A stretch of 64,000 nt of DNA from Nansenia antarctica. Lineage: Eukaryota > Chordata > Actinopteri > Argentiniformes > Microstomatidae. Shown piece after piece: positions 1 to 10,300 of the stretch. The DNA is taken from positions 23,150,809 through 23,214,808 of the forward strand of contig OZ022355.1 of NCBI GenBank assembly GCA_963989245.1. Reading direction: 5' to 3'. A program made the position numbers and the translations under genes. The notes under the pieces are model-generated. The model was not told where the DNA came from. It saw only the letters and a list, made by a program, of their open reading frames with translations, and ran no database searches. The first letter of the stretch is position 1. Every line of letters starts with the position of its first letter.

Positions 1-217
1 TGTTTTCTTTCTTTTTTCCCTCACCTCCCTTCTTGTTCTGTATTGTCATTGTTATGTGTTGATAAAAGCAATAAAAAATCTTGATCACAAAACAAAACAA
101 AAAAATCCTGGATTTCTATATAGATTTTTATTTATTTATCAAAAGTACCGATTTAAGTATTTTAAAGTACCGATTTGGCACCGGTATCGAATAAAACCAA
201 ACGGTACCCAACTCTAT
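1..217. repeat. Decayed transposon ends flanking the minisatellite
   Basis: Bases 1-100 end in ATAAAAGCAATAAAAAATC followed by an A-rich stretch, which resembles the 3' end of a non-LTR retrotransposon. Bases 145-215 carry repeated GTACCGATTT-like words and finish with GGTACCCAACTCT, whose reverse complement AGAGTTGGGTACC resembles the terminal repeat of fish hAT-type MITEs. Both assignments are by resemblance only. The 91-codon reading frame that crosses this stretch has no recognisable domain. Confidence 0.3.
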
Positions 218-228
218 TGGGCATACAT

Positions 229-3200
229 TAGGGGTAGGGGAGGTTGTGCATGTCCAGGGGTGCGGGGGGGGGTGGCAGGGTTAGGGGAGGTTGTATGCAT
301 GTCCAGGGGGAGAGGGGGGTGGCAGGGTTAGGGGAGGTTGTATGCATGTCCAGGGGGAGAGGGGGGGTGGCAGGGTTAGGGGAGGTTGTATGCATGTCCA
401 TGGGGAGAGGGGGGGTGGCAGGGTTAGGGGAGGTTGTATGCATGTCCAGGGGTGCGGAGGGTGGCAGGGTTAGGGGAGGTTGTATGCATGTCCAGGGGGA
501 GAGGGGGGTGGCAGGGTTAGTGGAGGTTGTATGCATGTCCAGGGGGAGAGGGGGGGTGGCAGGGTTAGGGGAGGTTGTATGCATGTCCATGGGGAGAGGG
601 GGGGTGGCAGGGTTAGTGGAGGTTGTATGCACGTCCAGGGGTGCGGGGGGTGGCAGGGTTAGGGGAGGTTGTAGGCATGTCCAGGGGGGGAGGGGGGGTG
701 GCAGGGTTAGGGGAGGTTGTATGCATGTCCAGGGGGAGAGGGGGGGTGGCAGGGTTAGGGGAGGTTGTATGCATGTCCAGGGGGGGAGGGGGGGTGGCAG
801 GGTTAGGGGAGGTTGTATGCATGTCCAGGGGGAGAGGGGGGGTGGCAGGGTTAGGGGAGGTTGTATGCATGTCCAGGGGGGGAGGGGGGGTGGCAGGGTT
901 AGGGGAGGTTGTATGCATGTCCAGGGGGGGAGGGGGGGTGTCAGGGTTAGGGGAGGTTGTATGCATGTCCAGGGGTGCGGAGGGTGGCAGGGTTAGGGGA
1001 GGTTGTATGCATGTCCAGGGGGAGAGGGGGGGTGGCAGGGTTAGGGGAGGTTGTATGCATGTCCAGGGGGGGAGGGGGGGTGGCAGGGTTAGGGGAGGTT
1101 GTATGCATGTCCAGGGGGAGAGGGGGGGTGGCAGGGTTAGGGGAGGTTGTATGCATGTCCAGGGGGGGAGGGGGGGTGGCAGGGTTAGGGGAGGTTGTAT
1201 GCATGTCCAGGGGGAGAGGGGGGGTGGCAGGGTTAGGGGAGGTTGTATGCATGTCCAGGGGGGGAGGGGGGGTGGCAGGGTTAGGGGAGGTTGTATGCAT
1301 GTCCAGGGGGGAGGGGGGGTGGCAGGGTTAGGGGAGGTTGTATGCATGTCCAGGGGGGGAGGGGGGGTGGCAGGGTTAGTGGAGGTTGTATGCATGTCCA
1401 GGGGGGGAGGGGGGGTGGCAGGGTTAGGGGAGGTTGTATGCATGTCCAGGGGGGGAGGGGGGGTGGCAGGGTTAGGGGAGGTTGTATGCATGTCCAGGGG
1501 GAGAGGGGGGGTGGCAGGGTTAGGGGAGGTTGTATGCATGTCCAGGGGGGGAGGGGGGGTGGCAGGGTTAGGGGAGGTTGTATGCATGTCCAGGGGGGGA
1601 GGGGGGGTGTCAGGGTTAGGGGAGGTTGTATGCATGTCCAGGGGTGCGGAGGGTGGCAGGGTTAGGGGAGGTTGTATGCATGTCCAGGGGGAGAGGGGGG
1701 GTGGCAGGGTTAGGGGAGGTTGTATGCATGTCCAGGGGGGGAGGGGGGGTGGCAGGGTTAGGGGAGGTTGTATGCATGTCCAGGGGGAGAGGGGGGGTGG
1801 CAGGGTTAGGGGAGGTTGTATGCATGTCCAGGGGGGGAGGGGGGGTGGCAGGGTTAGGGGAGGTTGTATGCATGTCCAGGGGGAGAGGGGGGGTGGCAGG
1901 GTTAGGGGAGGTTGTATGCATGTCCAGGGGGGGAGGGGGGGTGGCAGGGTTAGGGGAGGTTGTATGCATGTCCAGGGGGGAGGGGGGGTGGCAGGGTTAG
2001 GGGAGGTTGTATGCATGTCCAGGGGGGGAGGGGGGGTGGCAGGGTTAGTGGAGGTTGTATGCATGTCCAGGGGGGGAGGGGGGGTGGCAGGGTTAGGGGA
2101 GGTTGTATGCATGTCCAGGGGGGGAGGGGGGGTGTCAGGGTTAGGGGAGGTTGTATGCATGTCCAGGGGTGCGGAGGGTGGCAGGGTTAGGGGAGGTTGT
2201 ATGCATGTCCAGGGGGAGAGGGGGGGTGGCAGGGTTAGGGGAGGTTGTATGCATGTCCAGGGGGGGAGGGGGGGTGGCAGGGTTAGGGGAGGTTGTATGC
2301 ATGTCCAGGGGGAGAGGGGGGGTGGCAGGGTTAGGGGAGGTTGTATGCATGTCCAGGGGGGGAGGGGGGGTGGCAGGGTTAGGGGAGGTTGTATGCATGT
2401 CCAGGGGGAGAGGGGGGGTGGCAGGGTTAGGGGAGGTTGTATGCATGTCCAGGGGGGGAGGGGGGGTGGCAGGGTTAGGGGAGGTTGTATGCATGTCCAG
2501 GGGGAGAGGGGGGTGGCAGGGTTAGGGGAGGTTGTATGCATGTCCAGGGGGAGAGGGGGGGTGGCAGGGTTAGGGGAGGTTGTATGCATGTCCAGGGGGG
2601 GAGGGGGGGTGGCAGGGTTAGGGGAGGTTGTATGCATGTCCAGGGGGAGAGGGGGGGTGGCAGGGTTAGGGGAGGTTGTATGCATGTCCAGGGGGGGAGG
2701 GGGGGTGGCAGGGTTAGGGGAGGTTGTATGCATGTCCAGGGGGGAGGGGGGGTGGCAGGGTTAGGGGAGGTTGTATGCATGTCCAGGGGGGGAGGGGGGG
2801 TGGCAGGGTTAGTGGAGGTTGTATGCATGTCCAGGGGGGGAGGGGGGGTGGCAGGGTTAGGGGAGGTTGTATGCATGTCCAGGGGGGGAGGGGGGGTGTC
2901 AGGGTTAGGGGAGGTTGTATGCATGTCCAGGGGTGCGGAGGGTGGCAGGGTTAGGGGAGGTTGTATGCATGTCCAGGGGGAGAGGGGGGGTGGCAGGGTT
3001 AGGGGAGGTTGTATGCATGTCCAGGGGGGGAGGGGGGGTGGCAGGGTTAGGGGAGGTTGTATGCATGTCCAGGGGGAGAGGGGGGGTGGCAGGGTTAGGG
3101 GAGGTTGTATGCATGTCCAGGGGGGGAGGGGGGGTGGCAGGGTTAGGGGAGGTTGTATGCATGTCCAGGGGGAGAGGGGGGGTGGCAGGGTTAGGGGAGG

Positions 3201-4008
3201 TTGTATGCATGTCCAGGGGGGGAGGGGGGGTGGCAGGGTTAGGGGAGGTTGTATGCATGTCCAGGGGGGAGGGGGGGTGGCAGGGTTAGGGGAGGTTGTA
3301 TGCATGTCCAGGGGGGGAGGGGGGGTGGCAGGGTTAGTGGAGGTTGTATGCATGTCCAGGGGGGGAGGGGGGGTGGCAGGGTTAGGGGAGGTTGTATGCA
3401 TGTCCAGGGGGGGAGGGGGGGTGTCAGGGTTAGGGGAGGTTGTATGCATGTCCAGGGGTGCGGAGGGTGGCAGGGTTAGGGGAGGTTGTATGCATGTCCA
3501 GGGGGAGAGGGGGGGTGGCAGGGTTAGGGGAGGTTGTATGCATGTCCAGGGGGGGAGGGGGGGTGGCAGGGTTAGGGGAGGTTGTATGCATGTCCAGGGG
3601 GAGAGGGGGGGTGGCAGGGTTAGGGGAGGTTGTATGCATGTCCAGGGGGGGAGAGGGGGTGGCAGGGTTAGGGGAGGTTGTATGCATGTCCAGGGGGAGA
3701 GGGGGGGTGGCAGGGTTAGGGGAGGTTGTATGCATGTCCAGGGGGGGAGGGGGGGTGGCAGGGTTAGGGGAGGTTGTATGCATGTCCAGGGGGAGAGGGG
3801 GGTGGCAGGGTTAGGGGAGGTTGTATGCATGTCCAGGGGGAGAGGGGGGGTGGCAGGGTTAGGGGAGGTTGTATGCATGTCCAGGGGGGGAGGGGGGGTG
3901 GCAGGGTTAGGGGAGGTTGTATGCATGTCCAGGGGGAGAGGGGGGGTGGCAGGGTTAGGGGAGGTTGTATGCATGTCCAGGGGGAGAGGGGGGGTGGCAG
4001 GGTTAGGG
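229..4008 (+). repeat. 47-48 bp G-rich minisatellite, about 79 units, with higher-order structure
   Basis: The unit reads roughly TGTATGCATGTCCAGGGG, then a G/GA run, then GGTGGCAGGGTTAGGGGAGGT. Units differ mainly in the purine run (GGGGGAGAGGGGGGG or GGGGGGGAGGGGGGG) and by rare TGCGGAGG units. The TGCGGAGG unit, each time preceded by a GGTGTCAGGG unit, starts new blocks near 961, 1630, 2155, 2919 and 3444, so blocks are 669, 525, 764 and 525 bp. This is a higher-order array made by duplicating multi-unit blocks. Many units are 48 bp, so frames stay open on both strands for over 700 codons; these are composition artefacts, not proteins. The G-strand has many runs of four or more G. Confidence 0.97.
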
Positions 4009-4085
4009 AGAACAGGTAGGTTTTGAGGTGGGATTTAAAAGTGGAGAGTGAGGGTGAGTCTCTGAGTGGTGCTCTGGACTGCTCC
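4006..4085 (-). mobile_element. L2-type LINE fragment, ORF2 C-terminus
   Basis: On the minus strand the translation contains RDSPSLSTFKSHLKTYLF, the characteristic tail of L2-clade LINE ORF2 proteins (serine-rich, then FKxxLKTxLF). The minisatellite begins directly after it, so the array sits in or against a dead LINE copy. It is only a fragment and carries no functional domain. Confidence 0.55.
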
Positions 4086-4100
4086 ATATGTGTAACACAC

Positions 4101-4526
4101 CACCGTATAACAGTGTGTTTTATCTCACTGCAACCTGCACGGCATGTTTTTTGCACAACCCGACTATTACGTGAACTTGCCATAATAATGTTGATTACAG
4201 ACGTTGATATGCATTCTGCTGCTACTCCCTAAGCCTATTCTATCATTGTTGATTTGCGTTCTGCTATTGTTGATTGTGTTTTAGATCCTGCTTATTTAAT
4301 TATTGATGTTGTATTCTGCTGCCATGCAGAATGAACATAGAACTTTCGTCCCGAAGAATTAAGGTTACATACCCTGGTTCAGAAGACATCGGTGGTTCGT
4401 AATCGTGGCGGTTTGCGACCAACTTGAGGCGCATTACCGCCACCTAACGGACTGTGTTTGAACGTTAGATTTGACAGGGAAAACTTAAAGATGAAAGAAA
4501 TAAACGAAATGGGGGGGGGGGGGGGG
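4101..4526. other. Unassigned spacer with a poly-G tract
   Basis: No coding frame, RNA gene or repeat is recognised here. The stretch ends in an uninterrupted G run at about 4510-4526, immediately before a LINE RNase H relic. Confidence 0.5.
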
Positions 4527-4757
4527 TTAAATCCTGTCTATCAACCCAGTGTCTTTCAAATACTGTATTAACTGTATATCTGTGCTTTTATATATTCCAT
4601 AAATTAACTGATGAATCATGAAAATAATATCCTCTCTGCAAGATTTCAAAGATCTAATACTAGACAATGCTGCCCAGCTGTCCGAAGCTATTAATGCATT
4701 ATTTACCCTGTTCTCTACCAACCATTCTAATGCTGTCAAAATGTCTAGAAGCTCCAC
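4527..4757 (-). pseudogene. RNase H domain relic of a non-LTR retrotransposon
   Basis: The 76-codon minus-strand frame includes ALEWLVENRVNNALIASDSW followed by AALSSIRS and a helix, as in the RNase HI domain at the end of some LINE polyproteins (the Asp of the I-x-S-D-S motif is a catalytic residue in that family). In a functional element this domain removes RNA from RNA-DNA hybrids during target-primed reverse transcription. Only the second half of the domain is present, with no reverse transcriptase upstream, so it is a dead fragment. Assignment rests on the motif alone. Confidence 0.5.
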
Positions 4758-4804
4758 TGTGTATACTGAAAAATGATCGGTGGTTCTTTTTAAAATTCCT
4801 GCCT

Positions 4805-4807
<3 letters not shown>

Positions 4808-4856
<49 letters not shown>

Positions 4857-4905
4857 ATTTATTTTATAAGGCGCCTTTCATGGCACAAGGTCGCCGTACA
4901 ATATG
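4808..4905 (-). mobile_element. (TAA)n tail and 3' end of a truncated LINE/SINE
   Basis: Sixteen or so TAA units (4808-4855) are followed by ATTTATTTTATAAGGCGCC and TTTCATGGCACAAGG. On the minus strand this is a GGCGCC..ATAAATAAA end with a trinucleotide tail, typical for fish L2-related retroposons. Confidence 0.5.
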
Positions 4906-5025
4906 AGGGAGAAATACTGCAGCTCCTGTCTGAACGTCTCCTGCTCCTGTCTGTCTGAACGTCCTGTCTCTGGGTCTTTTGACCCATCTGTAAAAATTAG
5001 AGCCTTATCACTATAGTGCAGACCA

Positions 5026-5028
<3 letters not shown>

Positions 5029-5072
<44 letters not shown>

Positions 5073-5453
5073 GCTTTATTTATATAGCGCTTGTCCTGCA
5101 AACGTTGCAGCTCAAAGTGCTTTAATCATTATATAATCTTTTTAATTTAATTTTTTTTATTTAAAGGCAATATTAAAAGAATGGGTTTTTATAATGATAA
5201 TTTAATTATTTAGTCATTTAAAGGCTATATTAAAAAGATGGGTTTTTAGTCTTGACTTGAACATATTTGCTGAGGTTGCATCCCTAATGTAAACTGGCAG
5301 TGCATTCCACAATCTGGGTGTATAACATGAGAATGCAGCCTCACCAAATCTCTTCTTTATATAGTTCTGTGCTACATTACCAGGATGTGCATATTTGGAC
5401 TTCTTTCGCAGTTCTTGTTGTATAAATCTACTAGTGGATTCACAAATAACCAA
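5029..5453 (-). mobile_element. 5'-truncated L2-type LINE with (TAA)n tail
   Basis: The minus-strand frame 5214-5453 encodes RLWNALPVYIRDATSANMFK and then SRLKTHLFNIAF, the last segment of L2-clade ORF2. Downstream on the minus strand lies a short 3' UTR with CTTTGAGCTGCAACGTTTGC and GCGCTATATAAATAAAGC, then an (ATT)n tail (5029-5071). The same family occurs at 5937-6302 and 12229-12520, so this is a local multi-copy repeat. Confidence 0.75.
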
Positions 5454-5696
5454 GGTGGAATAATTGAATGTGGACCTGCAGGACTATACGGTGAATTATT
5501 ATCTAAGTCATATCGTTTCGCTATTGTATTCCCTATTCATCCAAAACTCACATAAGTCAGTCTTATTATACTCCCCAACAATCTTGTATAATAGGCTTAG
5601 TAGGATGTGAACTATTCTGAGCTTGTAAATGAACCCAGTATGCTGACGTCTCACGAGAAGTCAAGGCCAATTAACGAACCCTCACCCACCTTGTCT

Positions 5697-5773
5697 ACAC
5701 GCGCTCCGCCGCTACGCACACGCGCTCCGCCGCTACGTACACGCGCATCGCCGCTACGTACACGCGCATCGCG
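5697..5773 (+). repeat. 19-bp tandem repeat, 4 copies
   Basis: The unit CACGCGCTCCGCCGCTACG is repeated four times, the last copies with CATCG instead of CTCCG. The repeat is GC-rich in an AT-rich neighbourhood. The open frame across it (repeated TRAPPLR) is a product of the repeat. Confidence 0.85.
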
Positions 5774-5936
5774 AAAGAATCCATCCCGTCTCCTCAAACG
5801 ATCCCTCAAAGTCAAATCATTAAACTTGCTTTTAATCTTTAACTATTTTCATTGTTGTTTTTACTGACTGTGCTTTTGTTTGACTTGTTATGGATCTATT
5901 TTCTCTCGTGGAGTGTAGTGTGTCTGAGTACTGATA

Positions 5937-5964
5937 ATATAATAATAATAATAATTATTATTAT

Positions 5965-6006
<42 letters not shown>

Positions 6007-6302
6007 GTTTTATTTGTATAGCGCTTGTCCTGCAAACGTTGCAGCTCAAAGTTCTCCAATCAAATAACCATCATTTTATTATTTAGTAATTTAAAGGCAA
6101 TATTAAAAAGATGCGTTTTTAGTCTTGACTTGAACATATGTGCTGAGGTTGCATCCCTAATGTAAACTGGCAGTGCATTCCACAATCTGGGTGCATAAAA
6201 TGAGAATGCAGCCTCACCAAATCTCTTCTTTTGTACATGTGGTACACAGAGAAAACCAGCGCCAGAAGACCTGAGAGCTCTATTGGGCTGATATGCTAGC
6301 AA
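5937..6302 (-). mobile_element. 5'-truncated L2-type LINE with (TAA)n tail, second copy
   Basis: Same family as the copy at 5029-5453, in the same orientation. It has the tail (AAT/ATT)n at 5940-6004, the 3' UTR with GCGCTTGTCCTGCAAACG, and the minus-strand peptide KKRFGEAAFSFYAPRLWNAL continuing to HLFNIAF. It extends 40-50 bp further 5' than the first copy. Confidence 0.75.
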
Positions 6303-6315
6303 AGAAAAGCGCTAT

Positions 6316-6319
<4 letters not shown>

Positions 6320-6352
<33 letters not shown>

Positions 6353-6391
6353 TATGTATGATTTATTATTATTATTATTATTATTATTATC
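6320..6391. repeat. (TA)n and (TTA)n microsatellites
   Basis: A TA run at about 6320-6346 and a TTA run at 6364-6390 follow AAAGCGCTATACAAATA, again a LINE-like 3' end. Confidence 0.85.
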
Positions 6392-6599
6392 TGACATATT
6401 AAGGACACATTAGGATTTGACTTGTATACATATGAAGAGACATTCCATGTCGGAATACTATAGCAACAGAGGGGTTATGACGCCGTGGAATCTCCAGACA
6501 AAGAGATGCTATTCTATCACCATTCTACTAGTTGAGAAGAGAAGAGAAGAGAAGAGAGAATTAAGAGTAGAGAAAGTTTGGAAAGCGTTAAGAACATAA

Positions 6600-6685
6600 T
6601 AGATAGAGATAGATAGATAGAGATAGAGATAGTGATAGAGATAGATAGATAGAGATAGAGAGTGATAGAGAGTGATAGCGATAGA
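6600..6685 (+). repeat. GATA/GATAGA microsatellite
   Basis: Imperfect AGATAGATAGAGATAGAGATAG repeats run up to the proposed first exon of the coiled-coil gene at 6688. Confidence 0.85.
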
Positions 6686-6687
6686 GA

Positions 6688-6938
6688 ATGTCAGACTCCG
6701 ACACGGTATGTTCTACTCTCGTCATTTCTGATAAATACAGAAAGATGTTATATATAGTCATCTAAAGATTATATTGTATGATATTGTAGCGAAAGGGAAT
6801 CTTCTAGTGTAACTCGCCCCATGCGGGAGTCGAACCCCGATCTCCCGCATAACCACTACCAAGAGAGTTAACTAGTGATTAGCGCGGCCGTCGGTTATGC
6901 GGGAGATCGGGGTTCGACTCGACGCTATATAAGTCTGC

Positions 6939-6970
<32 letters not shown>

Positions 6971-7300
6971 AGATATTGGCTTGAATTATGCTGTTGCATG
7001 GTGTGCAGATTAACACTTGAGTGAAGTTTAATGTATATAAATGAACTGTAGAGATACTTGATGTTCTACAGTGGATACAATGTAGTAATCTGTATACGGT
7101 ATAGGACAATCTGCTCTGTATACTGCAAGTACATCTAGCTTAGAGTCCTTAGCAACGCTTAGAGTCCTTAGCAACGCTTAGAGTCCTTAGCAACCCTTAG
7201 TCCTTAGCAACGCTTAGAGTCCTTAGCAACGCTTAGAGTCCTTAGCAACGCTTAGAGTCAACTACACCTATATTTATAATATAACCCTGACTAACCACTA

Positions 7301-7364
<64 letters not shown>

Positions 7365-10300
7365 GCCTTGTGAACTGTTTATAGAAATTATAAACGATCT
7401 GTTAAACTGTTGAATAAATACCAGTGTCAATAATACATACAGTATACATGCAGACCCTGGTCTCTGTATTCTGTATGGTTGTAAACTCAGACCCTGGTCT
7501 CTGTATTCTGTATGGTTGTAAACTCAGACCCTGGTCTCTGTATTCTGTATGGTTGTAAACTCTGTAAACTCAGACCTTGCTCTCAAAGATACTCCCTGCT
7601 AAAATAAAGGTTACATTAAATCTGGGACTCATTGGAAGTTTTATGTAAAAAAAAGAAGAAGAAAATAATAATAATAATAATAATAATTCTGCACGTATCA
7701 ATCCCAGATTGCCCCTTCAAGTCTAATGAGACAGATTCAAACTGCTGCTAGTTTTATCCATGAGCCATTCACATGTTCGTGAGCTTAGAATGATCAGGTT
7801 CTATCTCCGTTTAGGGCGGTTCAGAGATATTGAGCGTCAAAGTTTTTACATTCCATTATGTTTTGTGAGATGGAACCTTTGTATTTTATTAATTACTAAC
7901 TCAAAAATGTCAACATTTTAAAAATAACACCACACAGGCGTTAATAAACACCTAATGGATCAGATTATGTAAAAAACTAAATTTGGTCAAAAATGGAGAT
8001 AGAACCTTTTAATTCTAACGTCACGTGTTCACATGTTCTTATGTTCACATGTTCAAAAAAGAGTGAGGAATCCCGTGATGAATACAGTGAGAAGACCACC
8101 ATGTCTCACTCTGACAGTAACACGGTATGTTGTACAGATTAGGCATTAGAGCAATGCATCTTAATGAAGATATTGTCTTGAAGTATGCTGTTGCATGGCG
8201 TGTAGACTGACACTTGAGTGAAGTTTAATGTAAATGAAACTGTAAAGATACTTGATGTTCTAATACAGCTATACAATGTAGTAATGTGTATATGCCTTGT
8301 GAACTGTTTATAGAAATTGTAAACAATGTGTCAAAGTGTTAATATAATATAATACATACAGTATACATGCATATACATATATAATACATACAGTATACAT
8401 TTATGTACATATATATGCATATTCTTATGTTCACATGTTCTCATGTTCACATGTTCAAACAAGAGTGAGGAAGACAGTGAGGAAGGTGTGATACCAAGGT
8501 TGAAGTTGAAGACAGAAAGCCTGGTGAATCGAATGATGGAACGATATCAAACGATAATACTACCACTGAATCAAAAGATTAAAGATCAGGAGGTAGTGAT
8601 TTGGGCGTTACATGAAGAAGTGCTGAAGAGGGATTCAACATTCAACATTCAAGATTTATTTATTGATAGAAGGGACAAGGAAAACCTGGGAAAGGAAGAG
8701 CGACAGGTGGAGATCCTCCCTGAAAGAGACGCGGAGAACACGGTATGTTCTACTCTCGTCATTTCTGATAAATACAGAAAGATATTATATATAGTAATCT
8801 AAACATTATATTGTATGATATGATCACTTTTTTTTAAATAAATGCCGGACGCTGGCGTTGCTTGTTCGCCGCTTCTCCGCCCGAAATCTATAGGTGTAAT
8901 TGCAGTATGCAGAGTAGATTGTCCTACAAAGACACTTCGATTTAGTAATCTAAAAACTAATTAGACCCCTAGGCTATACTGTCTTTTATCTATATTTTTT
9001 TTGTTTCTTTTGATTTTACTACTCGATCTTTTCAGTTTGTAAAGCGTCTTTGAGTGGCTAGAAAAGCGCTATATAAGTCTGCTATAAGTATTATTATTAT
9101 TATGAAGATATTGGCTTGAATTATGCTGTTGCATGGTGTGCAGATTAACACTTGAGTGAAGTTTAATGTATATAAATGAACTGTAGAGATACTTGATGTT
9201 CTACAGTGGATACAATGTAGTAATCTGTATACGGTATATGCCTTATGAACTGTTTATAGAAATTATAAACGATCTGTTAAACTGTTGAATAAATACCAGT
9301 GTCAATAATACATAGCTACAGTATACATGCATACCGTTAAACTGTTCATTTTGACCCAGCATTTGGTAGGGGAAGGCGCTTATTTGCATCAATGATCAAT
9401 TGCCTAGCTAATTACCTCATTAACCAATTACCTAACCCCGGGTGTCCTGGGGTTTAGTTTTAATATATATATAGGCTAGTATATATGTATTATGTTACGG
9501 TACATGTGGGAAAACTAGGGTTAGGGTTAGACATGCCAGCATGTACCAAGTCGACGTAGCACCTAACCCTAACCCTAGTTTTCCCACATGTACCGTAACA
9601 TACTATATATATGTATATATAGTATGGATATCTATGCCCCTCTGCTGGGCCAATCTGCAGAGAGCGTTTCAGTGGGGTGTTCTTGTGCTGAAGCTAGTTT
9701 AACGTTTTGATTGAGGACCTCTATGTGTTTGTTTTTGTCTTGATTGTTTTATAATGTTGTAATTTTGTATTTGTATTCTGTATGGTTGTAAACCCAGACC
9801 CTGCTCTCTGTATTCTGTATGGTTGTAAACTCAGACCCTGGTCTCTGTATTCTGTATGGTTGTAAACCCAGACCCTGGCCTCTGTATTCTGTATGGTTGT
9901 AAACTCAGACCCTGGTCTCTGTATTCTGTATGGTTGTAAACTCAGACCCTGGTCTCTGTATTCTGTATGGTTGTAAACTCTGTAAACTCAGACCTTGCTC
10001 TCAAAGAGACTCCCTGCTAAAATAAAGGTTACATTAAATCTGGGACTCATTGGAAGTTTTATGTAAAAAAAAGAAGAAAATAATAAAAATAATAATAATA
10101 ATAATTCTGCATGTACCAATCCCAGATTGCCCCTTCAAGTCTAATGAGACAGATTCAATGGTGTGTTATTGTCTGTAAGGACAGGCTGCTGCTAGTTTTA
10201 TTCATGAGCCATTCACATGTTCGTGAGTTTAGAATGATCAGGTTCTATCTCCGTTTAGAATGATCAGGTTCTACCTCCGTTTAGAATGAGAAGGTTCTAT

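Larger units (their letters stand above)
6706..8742 (+). repeat. Tandem duplication, copy 1 (introns 1-2, exons 2-3 of the coiled-coil gene)
   Basis: This block and 8743-11330 share, in order: GTATGTTCTACTCTCGTCAT at their first base, a CTATATAAGTCTGCTATAAG (ATT)n segment, a GATATTGGCTTGAATTATGC segment, 38-bp repeats, a TTAGAA-bounded MITE, exon 2, a GATATTGTCTTGAAGTATGC segment, and exon 3. The copies differ by insertions (a tRNA-like hairpin and a 19-bp array here; a telomere-motif foldback and extra repeats in the other). Confidence 0.9.

Noticed and set aside
229..4008. CRISPR-like array
   Set aside because: Units are directly adjacent tandem copies without unique spacers, no cas genes are present, and the window is clearly eukaryotic.
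244..4026. Overlapping open frames of 500-713 codons on both strands
   Set aside because: They follow directly from stop-free 48-bp repeat units; both strands are open at once, and there is no domain, start context or splice signal.
5214..5453. Host gene for the 79-codon minus-strand frame
   Set aside because: It matches the end of L2-clade ORF2, occurs in three local copies and has a LINE tail.
6821..6920. Functional tRNA gene
   Set aside because: B-box-like words are present, but no complete cloverleaf, acceptor stem or anticodon arm could be traced.
9510..9585. Interstitial telomere array
   Set aside because: Only two TTAGGG units per arm, and they are part of a foldback, so not a telomere relic.
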